Assembly: GCF_036850765.1 (NCBI RefSeq) | Contig: NC_089494.1 | Span: forward strand, 234,316,779 to 234,380,778 | Length of the DNA stretch: 64,000 nt | Origin: Saccopteryx bilineata | Lineage: Eukaryota > Chordata > Mammalia > Chiroptera > Emballonuridae | Direction: 5' to 3' | Shown here: positions 33,760 through 46,168 of the stretch, in pieces | How the letters are laid out: the number at the start of each line of letters is the position of its first letter | Numbering within the stretch: position 1 is the first letter of the stretch | Notes under the pieces: model-generated | Told to the model about the DNA's origin: nothing | Database searches by the model: none | The model's input: the letters and a program-made list of their open reading frames with translations, nothing else | Made by a program: the position numbers and the translations under genes

Positions 33760-34708
33760 TTAGACCCAGATTTACCTAAACATTTAGTACAATCCTAATC
33801 AAAATTCTGAGTGGTTTGTTTTATTTTATAGAATTGACTAGCTGACTCAAATTCATAGGGAAATTCATAAGAACCTAAAATAACCACAAAAAAAATCTAT
33901 TTGAAAAAGAATAAAGGCAGAGGGCTGATACCACATGACTTCAAGATTGACCATAGTGCTACAGTATTCAAGATGGGGTACTGGCATAAACGTAAAGACA
34001 ATAAGTCCCTGGAACAGAAGAGACATCCAGAAGTAGATCTATACCTATATGGTCAACAACTTTTTAAAAGAGCACAAAGACAATTTAGTAAGAAAAGGCA
34101 GTATTTTCAATAAATTATGCTTGATTGAATTTCCATATGTAAAAAAAAAGAATGTTTAACTTTAATTCACAACTTGAATCAAAAGAAAATTAACTTAAAT
34201 TAAATTATATATACAATTGAAAAGCCTAAATTTATAAAACTTCTTGAAGAAAACAAAAGAAAAAGTCTTTATGCTCCTGGATTAGGCAAATTTTCCATAT
34301 TTATAATACCAAAAGCATCATCCATAAAAGAAAACATTAATAAGTTGGAGTTCTTTAAATTCAGAACTTCTGCTCTTGGGAGACACTATTATGATAATGG
34401 AAACAAGTCAAAGACTAGATCTAGGAGAAGTATTTGAAGATTGCATACTATGAAAAGACTCGTAGCCCAAATACACGAAGAACTCTCAACAGTCAGTAAT
34501 AAGACAACAAACAACCAAATAATAATAATAATAAATAATACATAAGCAAAAGGTTTGGTTCACAAATAAAGATATGCAAATGGCAATTAAGAACATGAAA
34601 AGATGCTCAACATCATTAATCTTCAGGAAAATGAAAATTAGAACCATTTGATACCACTACACACCTAATAGATGGTCTAAAATTTTTTTTCATAGACTTT
34701 ACCAAGTA
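33760..34708 (+). mobile_element. Old L1 (L1M-like), left part
   Basis: It covers the 3' end of ORF2. Recognisable pieces are 'gggctgataccacatgactt', 'gatctatacctatatggtca' and 'catgaaaagatgctcaacat'. A 70-codon plus frame (33901-34113) is a remnant of the ORF2 C-terminal region. It is interrupted by the SINE at 34722-34934 and resumes at 34948. Confidence 0.8.
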
Positions 34709-34721
34709 TTGATAAGCATTT

Positions 34722-34934
34722 GATAGTAATCTTTTTTTATTTTATTTATTCATTTTAGAAAGGAGAGAGAGAGGGGGAGAGAGGGAGAGACAGAGAGAGA
34801 GAGAGAAAAGGGGGGAGGAGCAGGAAGCATCAACTCCCATATGTGCCTTGACCAGGCAAGCCCAGGGTTTCGAACCAGCGACCTCAGCATTTCCAGGTCG
34901 ACGCTTTATCAACTGCACCACCACAGGTCAGGCC
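34722..34934 (-). mobile_element. tRNA-derived SINE, type B, inside L1
   Basis: It is a minus-strand copy with head side at 34934. The TSD TTGATAAGCATTT is perfect (34709-34721 and 34935-34947). It is younger than the L1 that it splits. Confidence 0.95.
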
Positions 34935-34947
34935 TTGATAAGCATTT

Positions 34948-35560
34948 TAAACTTTCATTCACTATGGGTGGGAATCTAAATGGCATAATCTCTCTTGAAA
35001 ATTGTCTGGAGTTTCTTTAAAAAAAAAATTAAATCTGCACCTACAGTGTGACCCAGTCATTGTATTTGCAGGTGTTTACTCCAGAGAACTGAAAGTCTAA
35101 GTCCATACAGCAACTTGTAAATTAATGTCCATAGCAGTTTTATTTGTAATAACCAAAAACTGGAAGCAAGCCAAATGTCCCACAACAAGGGAACGGAAAT
35201 AATTTGTGATATATCTATACATCAAAATGCTACTCACCAATGAAAAGAAATGGTGTTGATACAGACACCACCACAGATGTGGCTCCAAAGTGCTATCTCA
35301 GAATTGAAAATGAGGCTATAGCAGCAGAAGGTAAACCAACAGAGGCCTGGAGGCAGGGGGCGTGGTGCCTAAAAAGAGACTGGAAATTACTAGCAAGAAA
35401 CAGAAGGACATTTTGGGAGTGAAGAATATTTTCATTATCTTGACTTTGGTGATGGCTTCATGGATGTTTAAATATGTCAAGATATCAAATTGTACAACAC
35501 AAATGTTGCAGTTTATTATGTCAATTGTATCTCAATAAAACTGCTAAAATATTCCTAGGG
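34948..35560 (+). mobile_element. Old L1 (L1M-like), right part to 3' end
   Basis: 'gtttactccagagaactgaa', 'aactggaagcaagccaaatg' and 'ttgtatctcaataaaactgc' are the 3' UTR order of ancient L1s. Confidence 0.8.
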
Positions 35561-36121
35561 CACATTACAGAAATAATTAAACACCCTTCAGTCCTGGACT
35601 TAGCAACTTGCAGCTGTGTGTCAGAGACAGCACACCAGGTACAGAGTGACCTGCCTGGGCTGACTGTGACTTGAGTCACAGTTTCCAGAGCATAGTGAAT
35701 GCCCTTTCTTCCACCTGCCACTGAGACCTCAAAAAACTCAAGTCACTGGGCAAAACACCCTCTGTAAGTAAAAATGGCAGCCAGAGGGAGCTGCTGCGTG
35801 GACAGCAGGACTTACCTCGCCAGCTCTTCTCATCCAGGATGCAGGGTGCTACTGTAGGTCTCTGCCATTAGAATTCTGTCTGAGCCCAGCTACCAGCTAC
35901 AACTGCTTTTAAACTCTGTAACACCGTGATACATACATGTCCGCTGAGCCTTATTTTTCCAATGTGTAAAATGGGGATATAATAACCTATGATGGTTATT
36001 AGATATGGATTCAGTGAAATGACTTATGCAGCATCCATTTTTCATAAAAGCACTATTCATCCATGATTATAGTTACAACAGTAAGATTCAGCAGTCCAAG
36101 GAGGCTGACGGAGCTTGTCTT

Positions 36122-36421
36122 TTTTTTGTGACAGAGACAGAGAGAGACAGAGAGAGTCAGAGAGAGGAACAGACAGACAGGAAGGGAGAGAGATGAGAAG
36201 CATCAATTCTTCGTTGCAGCTCCTTAGTTGTTCATTGATTGCTTTCTCATATGTGCCTTGACTGGGGGGCTACAGCAGACCACTTGACCCCTTGCACGAG
36301 CCAGTGACCCTGAGTTCAAGCTGGTGAGCCTTGTTCAAACCAGATGAGCCCGTGCTCAATCTGGTAACCTCGAGGTCTTGAACCTGGGTCCTCTGTGTCC
36401 ACTGCGCCACCACCTGGTCAG
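36122..36421 (-). mobile_element. tRNA-derived SINE, type C
   Basis: Minus-strand copy with 'gttcattgattgctttctca' and the repeated 'gagccagtgacc'-like units. The TSDs GCTGACGGAGCTTGTCTT and GCTGATGGAGCTAGTCTT differ at two positions (36104-36121 and 36422-36439). Confidence 0.93.
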
Positions 36422-36959
36422 GCTGATGGAGCTAGTCTTGTAATACGTCCTTGACCTGTCAAAGAGTACAATCCTGAGATCAACATACACTTGTATTATT
36501 TCCATTTCTAACAAAATAATGAAATGCCTTTCACAGAATTAAAAATTAGGGGACTTTTACCGGAAAGAGAGCTGTGCAGAGTAAAACACTATGTGATATG
36601 TAAACTTGAGAGCTATTTTAAGTACAACCAGTAGAACAGACAAAAAGAAGGATTGCAGTTGTTACATACTGGGGAAAAGATGTTCCTGAGCAAAAATGTC
36701 TATTGCTCCATACCAGAGATGCAGAGTCTCACTAATTAGAATAAATTAGTATTGGTAGGGCTCCCATGACATGGATGAAAGACTGGCTGACATGTAATCA
36801 GCAAAGAGTGATGATAAACTAAGCTAAAAATGGTCCTAAATGGATTCAAGAAGAAGATATTTCAAAGCACATCAATTGAAATAAATAAGATATAGTGGAG
36901 GTAACAGATGTTTTAAACCCAAGTGAAGCCAAACAGAAGATAATGTTGCTTCTTTAAAC

Positions 36960-37145
36960 TCTTAGAGGCCATTTACAAGTGGCTCTCACATTCTCTCATT
37001 TAATTTCCTATTGACAAAACTAATTAGGCAAAGTTGGTATTAACTCCCATTTTTATAGTTGAATAATCAAAATTCAGAAGGCTTGGGTCACTTGGCCAAG
37101 GTCATAAAGCTAATAAATTTCAGGATTGGGTCTATAGTAAGCTAG
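36960..37145 (+). repeat. MIR-like fragment
   Basis: 'cacttggccaaggtcataaa' and 'gttgaataatcaaaattcag' are typical. Another short MIR-like patch is at about 37490-37560. Confidence 0.7.
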
Positions 37146-37804
37146 TGACCATCTGCTTTGTTTTCTATCTGCTCTACATCTGTTATTTGTTCTGAAAGTA
37201 ATGCCCTGATTTTGTTTGGGGGAACCACCACTTCCCCTCTCATTAATCAGGTGATTTTAATACGACTCCTGCCACTCATAGATTCAAGGTATGTTTTGGA
37301 ACTCCTATTAGGCTTTTCAAAGAAAAGGAAGATCTCTTTTTTTTTTTTTTTCTGAGGCTGCGTAAGTCATTTAGCTGAAAACAAAGATTGACCAAAGGTC
37401 ACCACATGTCAAATGGAAAATGTCTGCCTAACAGTTAATCCCACTGAAAGGAGAGTAATGCCAAGAAAGGATAGAAGAGAGAAGGGGGTGTATGTCTTGT
37501 CCAAGGTCACCCTGTTGTTAGTAAGTAGGTGTTAGAGAGCTTAGACATAGACACACATTTATTTCTTTAAAAACTTCAATGATTTCCCCCCTTTCATTCA
37601 ATCATCACTGCAACATACACTTCCTACATCTCTAAACAGATCAAACTTCTTCATATAAGCTTCCTCATCTGACAGTGTTTGTTATTTTACCAGTTTTGCC
37701 CATTAAAGGTGTCCTGTTCCGTAAAGTTTACCAGAACACTTCACTGCTTCCCACTCCCTTTATTGCAATGTTTATCCTGTTTTTCTCTCTTATTTGTGCC
37801 CCAG

Positions 37805-37971
37805 CTACAGGTAGATGCTAAGGTATTTCAAACATTGACTGAAATAGAGCTACAGCATGAACGTTACATATTCTTTGTTGCCAAGGTTAAGGATTTTAAT
37901 TCTTCTTTGATGCAGTCAATGTTTCCCGCAAGGAAAACTGCTCCAAGGATCCTGGCACTTCAATTATGCAA
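37805..37971 (+). CDS. Internal coding exon of the unidentified gene
   Basis: A long pyrimidine tract and CAG acceptor ('ttatttgtgccccag', ending 37804) are followed by a 167-base open exon ending at TGCAA|GTAAGC. Phase is 0 at the 5' edge and 2 at the 3' edge. The 55 full codons read LQVDAKVFQTLTEIELQHER at the start and include YIFFVAKVKDFNSS and RILALQLC near the end. This is a soluble, mixed alpha-helical-looking segment without signal peptide or membrane span. The 5' phase fits the exon at 27059-27112. The incomplete last codon AA is completed by the G that opens the exon at 54325, giving Lys. I cannot name the family. Confidence 0.66.
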
Positions 37972-38138
37972 GTAAGCAGCCAGAAATTAAACTGCGATAT
38001 AAACATTAACTTCAAAAAATATGTATGTTTTACATTGGTAATATGAGTTGATATGTTGTTTGAAGTAAGAATTACATTTCACACTTTCTTGGTTTTCATT
38101 TGTATGTTTGATTATCATATGAGTTTTCTAGTTTATTT

Positions 38139-38539
38139 ATTTATTTATTTATTTTTGTATTTTTCTGAAGCTGGAAATGGGGAGAGACAGTCAGACAGAC
38201 TCCCGCATGCGCCCGACCGGGATCCACCCGGCACGCCCACCAGGGGCGACGCTCTGCCCACCAGGGGGCGATGCTCTGCCCCTCCGGGGCGTCGCTTTGC
38301 CACGACCAGAGCCACTCTAGCGCCTGGGGCAGAGGTCAAGGAGCCATCCCCAGCGCTGGGGCCATCCTTGCTCCAATGGAGCCTTGGCTGCGGGAGGGGA
38401 AGAAAGAGACAGAGAGGAAGGACAGGGAGGGGGTGGAGAAGCAAATGGGTGCTTCTCCTATGTGCCCTGGCCGGGAATCGAACCCAGGTCCCCCGCATGC
38501 CAGGCCGACGCTCTACCGCTGAGTCAACTGGCCAGGGCC
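38139..38539 (-). mobile_element. tRNA-derived SINE, type A (full length)
   Basis: Minus-strand copy with a perfect 18-base TSD GAGTTTTCTAGTTTATTT (38121-38138 and 38540-38557) and a (TTTA)n tail. It is only 170 bases downstream of the exon at 37805-37971. Frames of 83-165 codons in it are artefacts. Confidence 0.97.
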
Positions 38540-38609
38540 GAGTTTTCTAGTTTATTTTTTTTTCTATTGAACAAGTTATCATGAACTTAGAGACTGAACA
38601 TAAATGTGT

Positions 38610-39025
38610 TGTCATTCAGTTCAGTAGTTCAGAAGCCTGACGTGAATCACAGAGATAAAATCAAGGTGCTGGGAAGGCTGTGTTCCTTTCTGATAACTCT
38701 AGGAGTGGACCCGTCTCCTTGCCTTCTCCACTTCTAGATGCCACCCATGTTTCATGTAGTGGCCCCTCCCTTCCATCTTTAAACTCAATGACATTGCATG
38801 TTTCTGACCATTCTTCTGTAGTCTCATCTCCCTCTGACTCTCCTTCTCTACATTCTTCTTCAAATTATAAGGATCCTCATGAGTATATTGAGCCAATGGT
38901 AATCCAGGATAATATGCATACTTTAAGGTCAACTGATTTGCACTTTAATTCCCATTTGCCATGTAAGGCAATATATTTACAGATTGAGGGGATTCGGACT
39001 CATCTTTGGAGAGTGTTATTGTGCT
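38610..39025 (-). mobile_element. MaLR LTR (MLT1-like)
   Basis: 'ggctgtgttcctttctgata', 'cttctccacttctagatgcc' and 'aatccaggataatatgcata' follow the MLT1 order on the minus strand. The 135-codon plus frame (38680-39087) lies inside it and is not a gene. Confidence 0.82.
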
Positions 39026-39069
39026 TACCACAACTACAGGCACACTTTGGTTCATTTCATTTCACTTCA

Positions 39070-40130
39070 TTGTGTTCTATAAACTGAACCCAAAACTTCT
39101 CCACCAGCAAAAAGATTATGACTCATTTTATTGTACTGCTTAAACTAACCCACAATATCGCCGAGATAAGACCTATCGATTTAGTAGAAGTATTGAAATG
39201 GAAAGGTATATTTTGGTTGTACATGTATTGAGACTTGTAAAGCCGTAGCTTCAATTACTGTGTATTCTTGTAAAAGTAGAGTAGGAAGAGATGGAAATGT
39301 CAATTAAATGTTTGTAATTTATAAAAGAGAAGGGTCAGAAGACAGAAGCTAAAATGATTGTTTCCATGGAAGTCTCTAGCCACAAGAGACTCCCTTCCTA
39401 GTATTGCCCTGGCATAACTTTGGAAATCTGAAGACAACTGTCTTCATTTTGGCTCTGGCCATCTCACAGTACGTCAGCAGGTCTCTTTCAGGAAACTTCA
39501 AGGTGAGTCTGATGGGGCGGGGGAGATATGCACTTTGTGAACACTTTGTGAGCATATAGGATGTGTAATTCTTTGGGGGTTTCAGAAATAATTGAGGTCA
39601 CTTTTCCGGAGGATCTTAAGTTCACTGCTCAGCTGGTGAGAGCTAGAGCTAAAACTTGGCCTCAAAAAGTAAATTCCACTGCACAATTCCTCAGTCAGAG
39701 ACCTTTAAAATTTACATATCAAGCACATCATAAATGTTTTAATTCCTTATGCATTTTAATTTTTATTCTAGTACCAAATATGATCAAAGCAACCATGAAT
39801 ACATTCACTTGACTACTGCTCCTTTCTTTTCATGTTTCATGACAGAATTTTTAAGCATTCTTTAGTTCTTGCACATTCTGCGATCTCTCCATTTAAAGGT
39901 GTAGAAGCTTGTTGTGCATCTGTGCTTAATGGAAATGCTGGAGCAACTCTCCAAAAGCAAGTTATCTGGAAGACAGCTCCCTTTCTAGCAGTTGTTTTTC
40001 AAAATCAAACCCACAGAAGAAATTGAGATATGTCTCCTAAAGGAAGAGAATAAATTTGACCTGAGAGGAGTTTATCTGAGGAACACATAGAGAGAAGAAG
40101 CTTTTTCCCAGACTGAAAAGACCTCTCTGA
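39070..40130 (+). other. Intron 2: no exon recognised
   Basis: Unique-looking sequence. The open frames are short and lack splice edges in the required phase. Confidence 0.4.
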
Positions 40131-40850
40131 AGACCGAATGGGAGACAGGTGTCCGTGGGTTGCATTGGCAGCGAAGGTCTGTGCATTACCTCAGACAATA
40201 CTGCAGGAGGACAACGGACCTCAAAGGGTGCCAGATCACAAAATGGAATTTTTACTCATCGTGTTTAGGGATTTTAACCATGCGGTCCCTGGCCTTACCA
40301 AGGCCTGCAAAGCTTCAGTTGGAACTTAGAAACATCAGAACCAGTGGCATTGCTGAATGTCTCATCAATGATTTGTCTGAGTGATAACCAAGCAGACTCA
40401 CCTTCAGGACCTGGACATCAGTGTCATGAACTCCATGGTGCATTGCACTTCTTGGAGAGAGGAGAACAAAATAATAGCAGATTGGATTCCCTGTTGCCCT
40501 CTCCTTCCCCCCAGCAAATGAGAAAGGGAGACTCAAAAGTGAGCTGTTTCAAAAAAAACCCAGATGTGCAATTGTAGGTTTGTTTGTGAGCAAAGATTCT
40601 TCTTACTTGGCCTCAGCTCTTTTCTCTCTCATTTAGCAGTAAGTTGCCTGCACACACTGCCTCTTAAGCATTATTCTATTATCTATGCAGCCACTGATTC
40701 TTTACCTAGTCCAGGTGAAAGAAACAGTCACTTGCTACTTGATATTCTGGTATCTGCTCTTTCTACCATAAGGTCACTAAGGATCTTCCTGGACTGTGGG
40801 TTTAATCATGACCTCTACAAGATGATAACTTTGAAATCTGAACTGAAGTA
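40130..40850. other. Unassigned block of above-average G+C content
   Basis: This 700-base stretch has several overlapping plus frames of 60-95 codons and looks unlike the surrounding AT-rich intron. It may be an old retroposed or LTR sequence. No protein domain, splice site set or repeat family is recognisable. Confidence 0.3.
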
Positions 40851-40854
40851 ATTC

Positions 40855-42140
40855 AGTTATATTAAATGTACAGCACCCACCCCTCTGCCCATGCCAAGTT
40901 GGGAACCATGGCCATCTAGGCACTGAAACCCAGCCAGCCACAAGGAGGGGAAATGCACATGTCTCCATGCACATGGAGGTGAGGAGACATTTTGCTACAA
41001 AGTCAGCAAACTATTTTTTCATCGCTGAACTGTTCATAACAATAGAATTGGCTGATTTTTAAACATAATATTGAGGAGAAAAACTATTCTGAGTATTTGA
41101 GGAATTGAATTACTTAGAAATAAGGGTTCAACAATTTCTATTTTGTCATAGTTGATGCTGAACTCTTCTTACTGAGAAGAGTGTCTTTAGAGCCATTGCA
41201 TTTTATATCAATCCTAGTTTATAAGTGATGTGATAGTAAATAAAAGCTTATAATTGGCATATCAGAGATGTTTAAGATTCTTGTAGATGATTAGGTGTCA
41301 AGTATTTGAAGAGAAACAGGAAATATGTAGCAAATTGGCAACAATAAAATATTAATGATACCATGGGCTTGGTAGTTTTCTAAGTATCTTGCATGTATCA
41401 TTTCATTTAAGTAAAGAAATGTTAGCAAGAACTTACAAATAAAAACAAAATATGTTTAAGCTCATCTTGTCTATTTATGGGTAACATTAAACTATTTTTG
41501 TAACACCAACCTCATTTTATAAATATGTACATTGTGAATTAGAAAATATTTTAATAACACCCCACATTAATGAAATTGCTATGAATTTTATTGCACATAT
41601 AGCTATTATAACCTCAGTCTCCTTAGACTTTTACTTAAATAATTAGTAACATTAAATAATATGAATAGAAGCATTCATAGATAATACTTAACATTCAAAA
41701 GAATGAGACCCAATTTTTAATTTAATCTGGCACAGAATATTTAAATATAATCGCTCTTTTTTTCTGGTTAATTAATCACAGGGACATTTTGAGATCAGAA
41801 TCACCATATAATTATTCTTTTTCTAAAACTTCTAAAATTGAAGTTTAGCTGACAAAAGAATATTTAAATTTAAGAACTTTTGAAAAATTTCCTCTAAGTG
41901 AGGCAGCTAGAATTAACTTTATTTTATTAAGGTTTTAATTTTTAAAAAATCTTTGACTCCTCAAGGTGAATAAGAAGTCTCTCATTTGACAAACACTTAC
42001 AGGATTACAGAGAAAACCTTTTGCTAAAGCAGTGAGGGTGAGGCTTTCTAGAATGTTGAGCAATAAAAGAAACAAGACCTAGCTCCACCGGCCTTCTTCT
42101 GGTTCCTTAAATCACAGAGATTTTTACTGCTTCGAAGATT
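40855..42140 (+). other. Intron 2: AT-rich, no exon recognised
   Basis: Contains a weak MIR-like patch at about 41345-41420 and otherwise nothing that I can assign. Confidence 0.4.
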
Positions 42141-42450
42141 TCCCTTAAGCTACTCTGTCTCTCTAGAATTCTTACCCTACTCCAGACCACCCCAATTCCT
42201 TAACTGCCTGATTTCTACTCACTCTCAAGTCCTTTCCATAGGCAGTGTACCAGACCTCTCCAGTTATTTTATGCCTCCCTGGGAGATGGTCTGATATAAC
42301 CATACACTTTCATACTTTATAATTATATCTTTAGTTAGGCAAATTTTTGTCTCCCTTATAAAATTATAAAGTCTATTTCATGAAAGCAAGAGCTGTTTTC
42401 CTTGTTTCCTGCTATGTTCCCAACAATCATCATGATGCCTGAAATATTAT
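42140..42450 (+). repeat. L2-like fragment
   Basis: 'ctccagaccaccccaattcc' and 'tcatgaaagcaagagctgtt' follow the order of an L2 3' region. Confidence 0.6.
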
Positions 42451-42465
42451 GGGCCCCACAGATTT

Positions 42466-42868
42466 GTGGGGTTTTTTAAAATTAATTAATTAATTTTTTT
42501 TACAAGCTGGAAACGGGGAGAGACAGTCAGACAGACTCCCGCATGCACCTGACCGGGATCCACCCGGCACACCCACCAGGGGTGAAGCTCTGCCCACCAG
42601 GGGGTGATGCTCTGCCCCTCCGGGGCATCGCTCTGCCGCGACCAGAGCCACTCTAGCACCTGGGGCAGAGGCCAAGGAGCCATCCCCAGCGCCTGGGCCA
42701 TCTTTGCTCCAATGGAGCCTCGGCTGTGGGAGGGGAAAAGAGAGACAGAGAGGAAGGGGGGGGTGGAGAAGCAAATGGGCGCTTCTCCTATGTGCCCTGG
42801 CCGGGAATCGAACCCGGGTCCCCCGCACGCCAGGCCGATGCTCTACCACTGAGCCAACTGGCCAGGGC
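42466..42868 (-). mobile_element. tRNA-derived SINE, type A (full length)
   Basis: Minus-strand copy; the flanks GGGCCCCACAGATTT and GGGTCCCACAGGTTT (starting about 42451 and 42869) form a TSD with two changes, so it is slightly older than the perfect-TSD copies. Confidence 0.94.
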
Positions 42869-43038
42869 TGGGTCCCACAGGTTTTTGATGAAAAATGAGA
42901 GATACCAAGGCTCTTGTTAGAAAAATATATAATATATCAGAGATTGTCATTAACAAAACAATAACCTAAAAACTTTTTATTTTTCACAATTCGGCATCAA
43001 TGAATAAAATGAAATTTATTTTTTCCAAAAATAAATGG

Positions 43039-43212
43039 GCCTGACTTGTGGTGGTGCAGTGGATAAAGCGTTGACCTGGAACACTGAGGTCACTGGTTCA
43101 AAACCCTGGGCTTGCCTGGTCAAGGCACATATAGGAGTTGATGCTTCCTGCTCCTCCCCCTTCACTCTTTCCCTCTTTCTCTCTACTTCTCTATCTATCT
43201 ATCTATCTATCT

Positions 43213-43261
<49 letters not shown>

Positions 43262-43287
43262 GAATAAAGAATTGAATAAATAAAGTC
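43039..43287 (+). mobile_element. tRNA-derived SINE, type B with CT-rich expansion
   Basis: Head 'gcctgacttgtggtggtgca', then an expanded (CTAT)n and (CT)n tract (about 43190-43257) and an A-rich tail. The flanking AAAATAAAT...GG words form the TSD. Confidence 0.92.
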
Positions 43288-43544
43288 TTTAAAATAAATA
43301 AATGGAGCAACAGCTGTATGCCAGTCAATGTATTAAATGATGGCAAATCAGACACTATCTTTGCACTTGAGTATTCGCAAGTCCATGGAAGAAACATAAA
43401 CAAGAAACAATTATGAGAAACTGTGACAAGCATTACAATGCAGTAAGGACAAAGCACTATAAAAGCATATAAGGGAGGAACCAATTCCAAATATCAATTA
43501 CTTGTTACAAATTATCACAAAGCAGAGTGACTAAAACAATTTTT

Positions 43545-43783
43545 TTTAATTTATTGAGGTGACGTTGGTTAATAAAATTATACATTTCAGGTGGCTGCTT
43601 CTCTAACACATCATTTGTATATTGCATTGTGTGTTCACACCCCAAGTCACGTCTCCCTGCATTGCCATCTGTCCTCCTTTACCCTCTTCCCTCTCCTCCA
43701 CCCCCTTTTCCTCTGCAATCCCCACCCTGTTGTCTGGATCTATAAATTTTTTTCTACGTTTAATCCCTATATAACTGACAGTT
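43545..43783 (-). mobile_element. L1 3' UTR end (minus strand)
   Basis: The poly(T)/ATT start and 'ggtgacgttggttaataaaa' are the reverse of the L1 3' end seen at 31895-32047. It has the same orientation as the L1 5' end at 48688, so both could be the ends of one L1 (see findings). It is cut by the LTR that starts at 43784. Confidence 0.75.
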
Positions 43784-44682
43784 GTCAGAGAATACAGGGG
43801 TTGGAAGGGTTAGGTGAAAAAAGTGAAGGGATAAAGCAGTTTGTTGTTTTTGTATTACATTATGCTGTGGGTCAGCAATTTGAGCAGAGCCGAGACAGAA
43901 AGGCTCTGAGAGGGGAGCCCCAGAATGAGAACTTTGGTTGTGGTAATAGTAGATTTTTAGTTGTAATGAATAGGAGATATGTAAGGGTTAGGAAATAGTT
44001 AATCTGCTGGCTTTTCTCTCTTAATGGTTCCCTGGCCTTTACTCTGAAATACAGTGAAAAGCTTACCTTTGCAGGAATGTTGGAGAAAGCTTACATTGGG
44101 GAGAAACCTGACAATTAGGGGAGTTTAAATCACAATAATTGTTTGTAAAAGCCTAGTCACAGGATTTACTGTGAAAAGGTAAGGCCTGTAGATTAATTAG
44201 AAATTTAGTTTACAAATCTTAATCTTTACCTTAAATCCTAAAAAAAAAACAAAACAGAGAGTCTTTTCACAGACAATTCTGAGACAGATGGTCCTAAATG
44301 CGCCAGGTCCTGACTATTCCTGGGAGACACCTGTCCCTGGCTGCCTTAAAGATTTACCAAGGATGCCAGATAAGACCATGCTAATTAGGCCTGTGCTACA
44401 TCAGAATAACGTGCAGAAGAGACATTTCTGCAACTGAACCTCCAACTCCTACAAAATGTTACATGACTAACTGCATGGAAGTTTTTTTTCCTTATACTAT
44501 TACTAATAACCTCTGAACCCTATAAAAACAACCAGCACCAGGAGAATATTAAGGCAGTTCTTTTGTACAGGAGTCCCCTGCCTTCTCAAGTTGCTGCAAT
44601 TTTAATTAAAGATGCTCTTTATAACTACTCAGTTTCTGTCTCTTGTGAAATTGGCAAAAAAAAAAAAAAAAGGCAACAGACA
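43784..44682 (+). mobile_element. Solo LTR-like element, unnamed family
   Basis: It starts TGTCAGAG and ends near GGCAACAGACA. It has a TATA box ('ccctataaaaacaaccagca', about 44519) and, about 75 bases later, an ATTAAA signal ('caattttaattaaagatgct', about 44600-44620), the promoter-to-polyadenylation order of an LTR. No TSD is clear. What follows (44690-45114) is neither clearly retroviral nor L1, so internal sequence cannot be excluded. Confidence 0.55.
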
Positions 44683-45114
44683 TCATAAATCCTGGCTTGT
44701 TCCGGTAACAGCTCAACTTTACTTCACGATGTCTTGGAGCCTAAGCTAGAATAATTAGAACTGGGGGAGGGCTGAAACAGCCAGAGGGTAGCCAAACACC
44801 TCTCTCTGTGTCTGTCTGTCTTTATCTCTAGCTATATTGCTAGCTTGGGTATCTTTAAAACATGACAACTGTAGTAAGACTTCTTACACTGAGGTTTAGC
44901 ACCTTAAGTAAGGGTGTTTCAAGACACCAGGAGAGGATACTACCATCCTTTAAAATTTGAACCCCTGGTCAAAGTGTAAGGTGACCAATGGTACTCCTTT
45001 AGGGAGGATAGTCCTTCTTTTGTAAGTTCTATCCTCCCTCAAAAAGTGTCCTCTTACATGTCCTCCTTTTTGATTTTGGAAGACTAATCTGTAAATGTCC
45101 ATATTTGATGGATG

Positions 45115-46168
45115 CAGAGTCAATCCATGAACTGAAAAACAAGATAACAAGCATAGCCAATAGAACAGGCCAGACAGAGGAGAGAATTAGTGACATAGAA
45201 GACAAGCAACTAGAGGTACTGCAAAGAGAAGAGGAGAGAGACTCACAAATTTAAAAAAATGAGATAGCCCTACAGGAATTGTCTGACTCCATCAGAAAGA
45301 GCAACACAAGAATAATGGGTATATCAGAAGGAGAAGAGAGAGAAAATGGAATGGAGAACATATTCAAACAAATAATAGACAAGAACTTCCCAAGCCTATA
45401 GAAAGAATTAAGCCTCAAATTCAAACAGAACACTGAGTTATCTTAACCCTAACAAACCTACTCCAAGGCACGTCATAATGAAATTAACACAAACCAACAA
45501 CAAAGAAAAAATTCTCAAGGCAGCCAGGGAAAAGAAGAAAACAACATATATGGAAGGCCCATAAGATTAACAACAGATTTCTCAGCAGAAACTCTACAAG
45601 CTAGAAGAGAGTGAACCCCAGTATTTAAAGTTCTGAAAGAGAGAAACTTCCAGCCAAGCATACTATATTCATCAAAGCTATCCTTCAAATACAAAGGAGA
45701 AATAAAAACATTCACACATACAGAAAAGATGAGGGAATTTATCACCAGAAAACCCCCACTTCAGGAAATACTAAAGGAGGTTTTCTGACCAGACACAAAG
45801 AACAAAACAAAACAAAAATACAAGTAAAAGCTCCATCAAGATCACAATAAAAACAAGATTAATCTATGACAAAGAAACAAAAAAGGGGAGAGGACAAAGA
45901 TTATCAGTAGCAAAGGAGGATGGAGTGCAGAAGCACTCATGAGATAATGTACTACAATGAACATGATATGTATGCTTTCCATTACTTAATGGTAACCACC
46001 CCTGAAAAAACCAACACAGAAGTACATGGCTTGAAAAAAGAAGTAACAGAGAAAAGAAGTATGGATTACAACCAAACAAAAACAAATGATAGAAAAAAAA
46101 AAGAGAAGAACCAAACAAGATACAAAACTATCAGAAAGCAATGTATAAAATGGCAATAGGAAACCCTC
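45115..46168 (+). mobile_element. L1 internal segment, inverted (ORF1 C-part and inter-ORF)
   Basis: It begins mid-ORF1 at the codons for SIHELKN (residue about 94 of the intact copy) and runs through the RRM and C-terminal domains to the end of the inter-ORF region at about 46168. Stops and frameshifts break ORF1 (for example near 45250 and 45400). Immediately to the right, the missing N-terminal part of ORF1 lies on the opposite strand. Confidence 0.88.

Noticed and set aside
38680..39087. 135-codon frame
   Set aside because: It lies within a minus-strand MLT1-like LTR and has no splice edges or domain.
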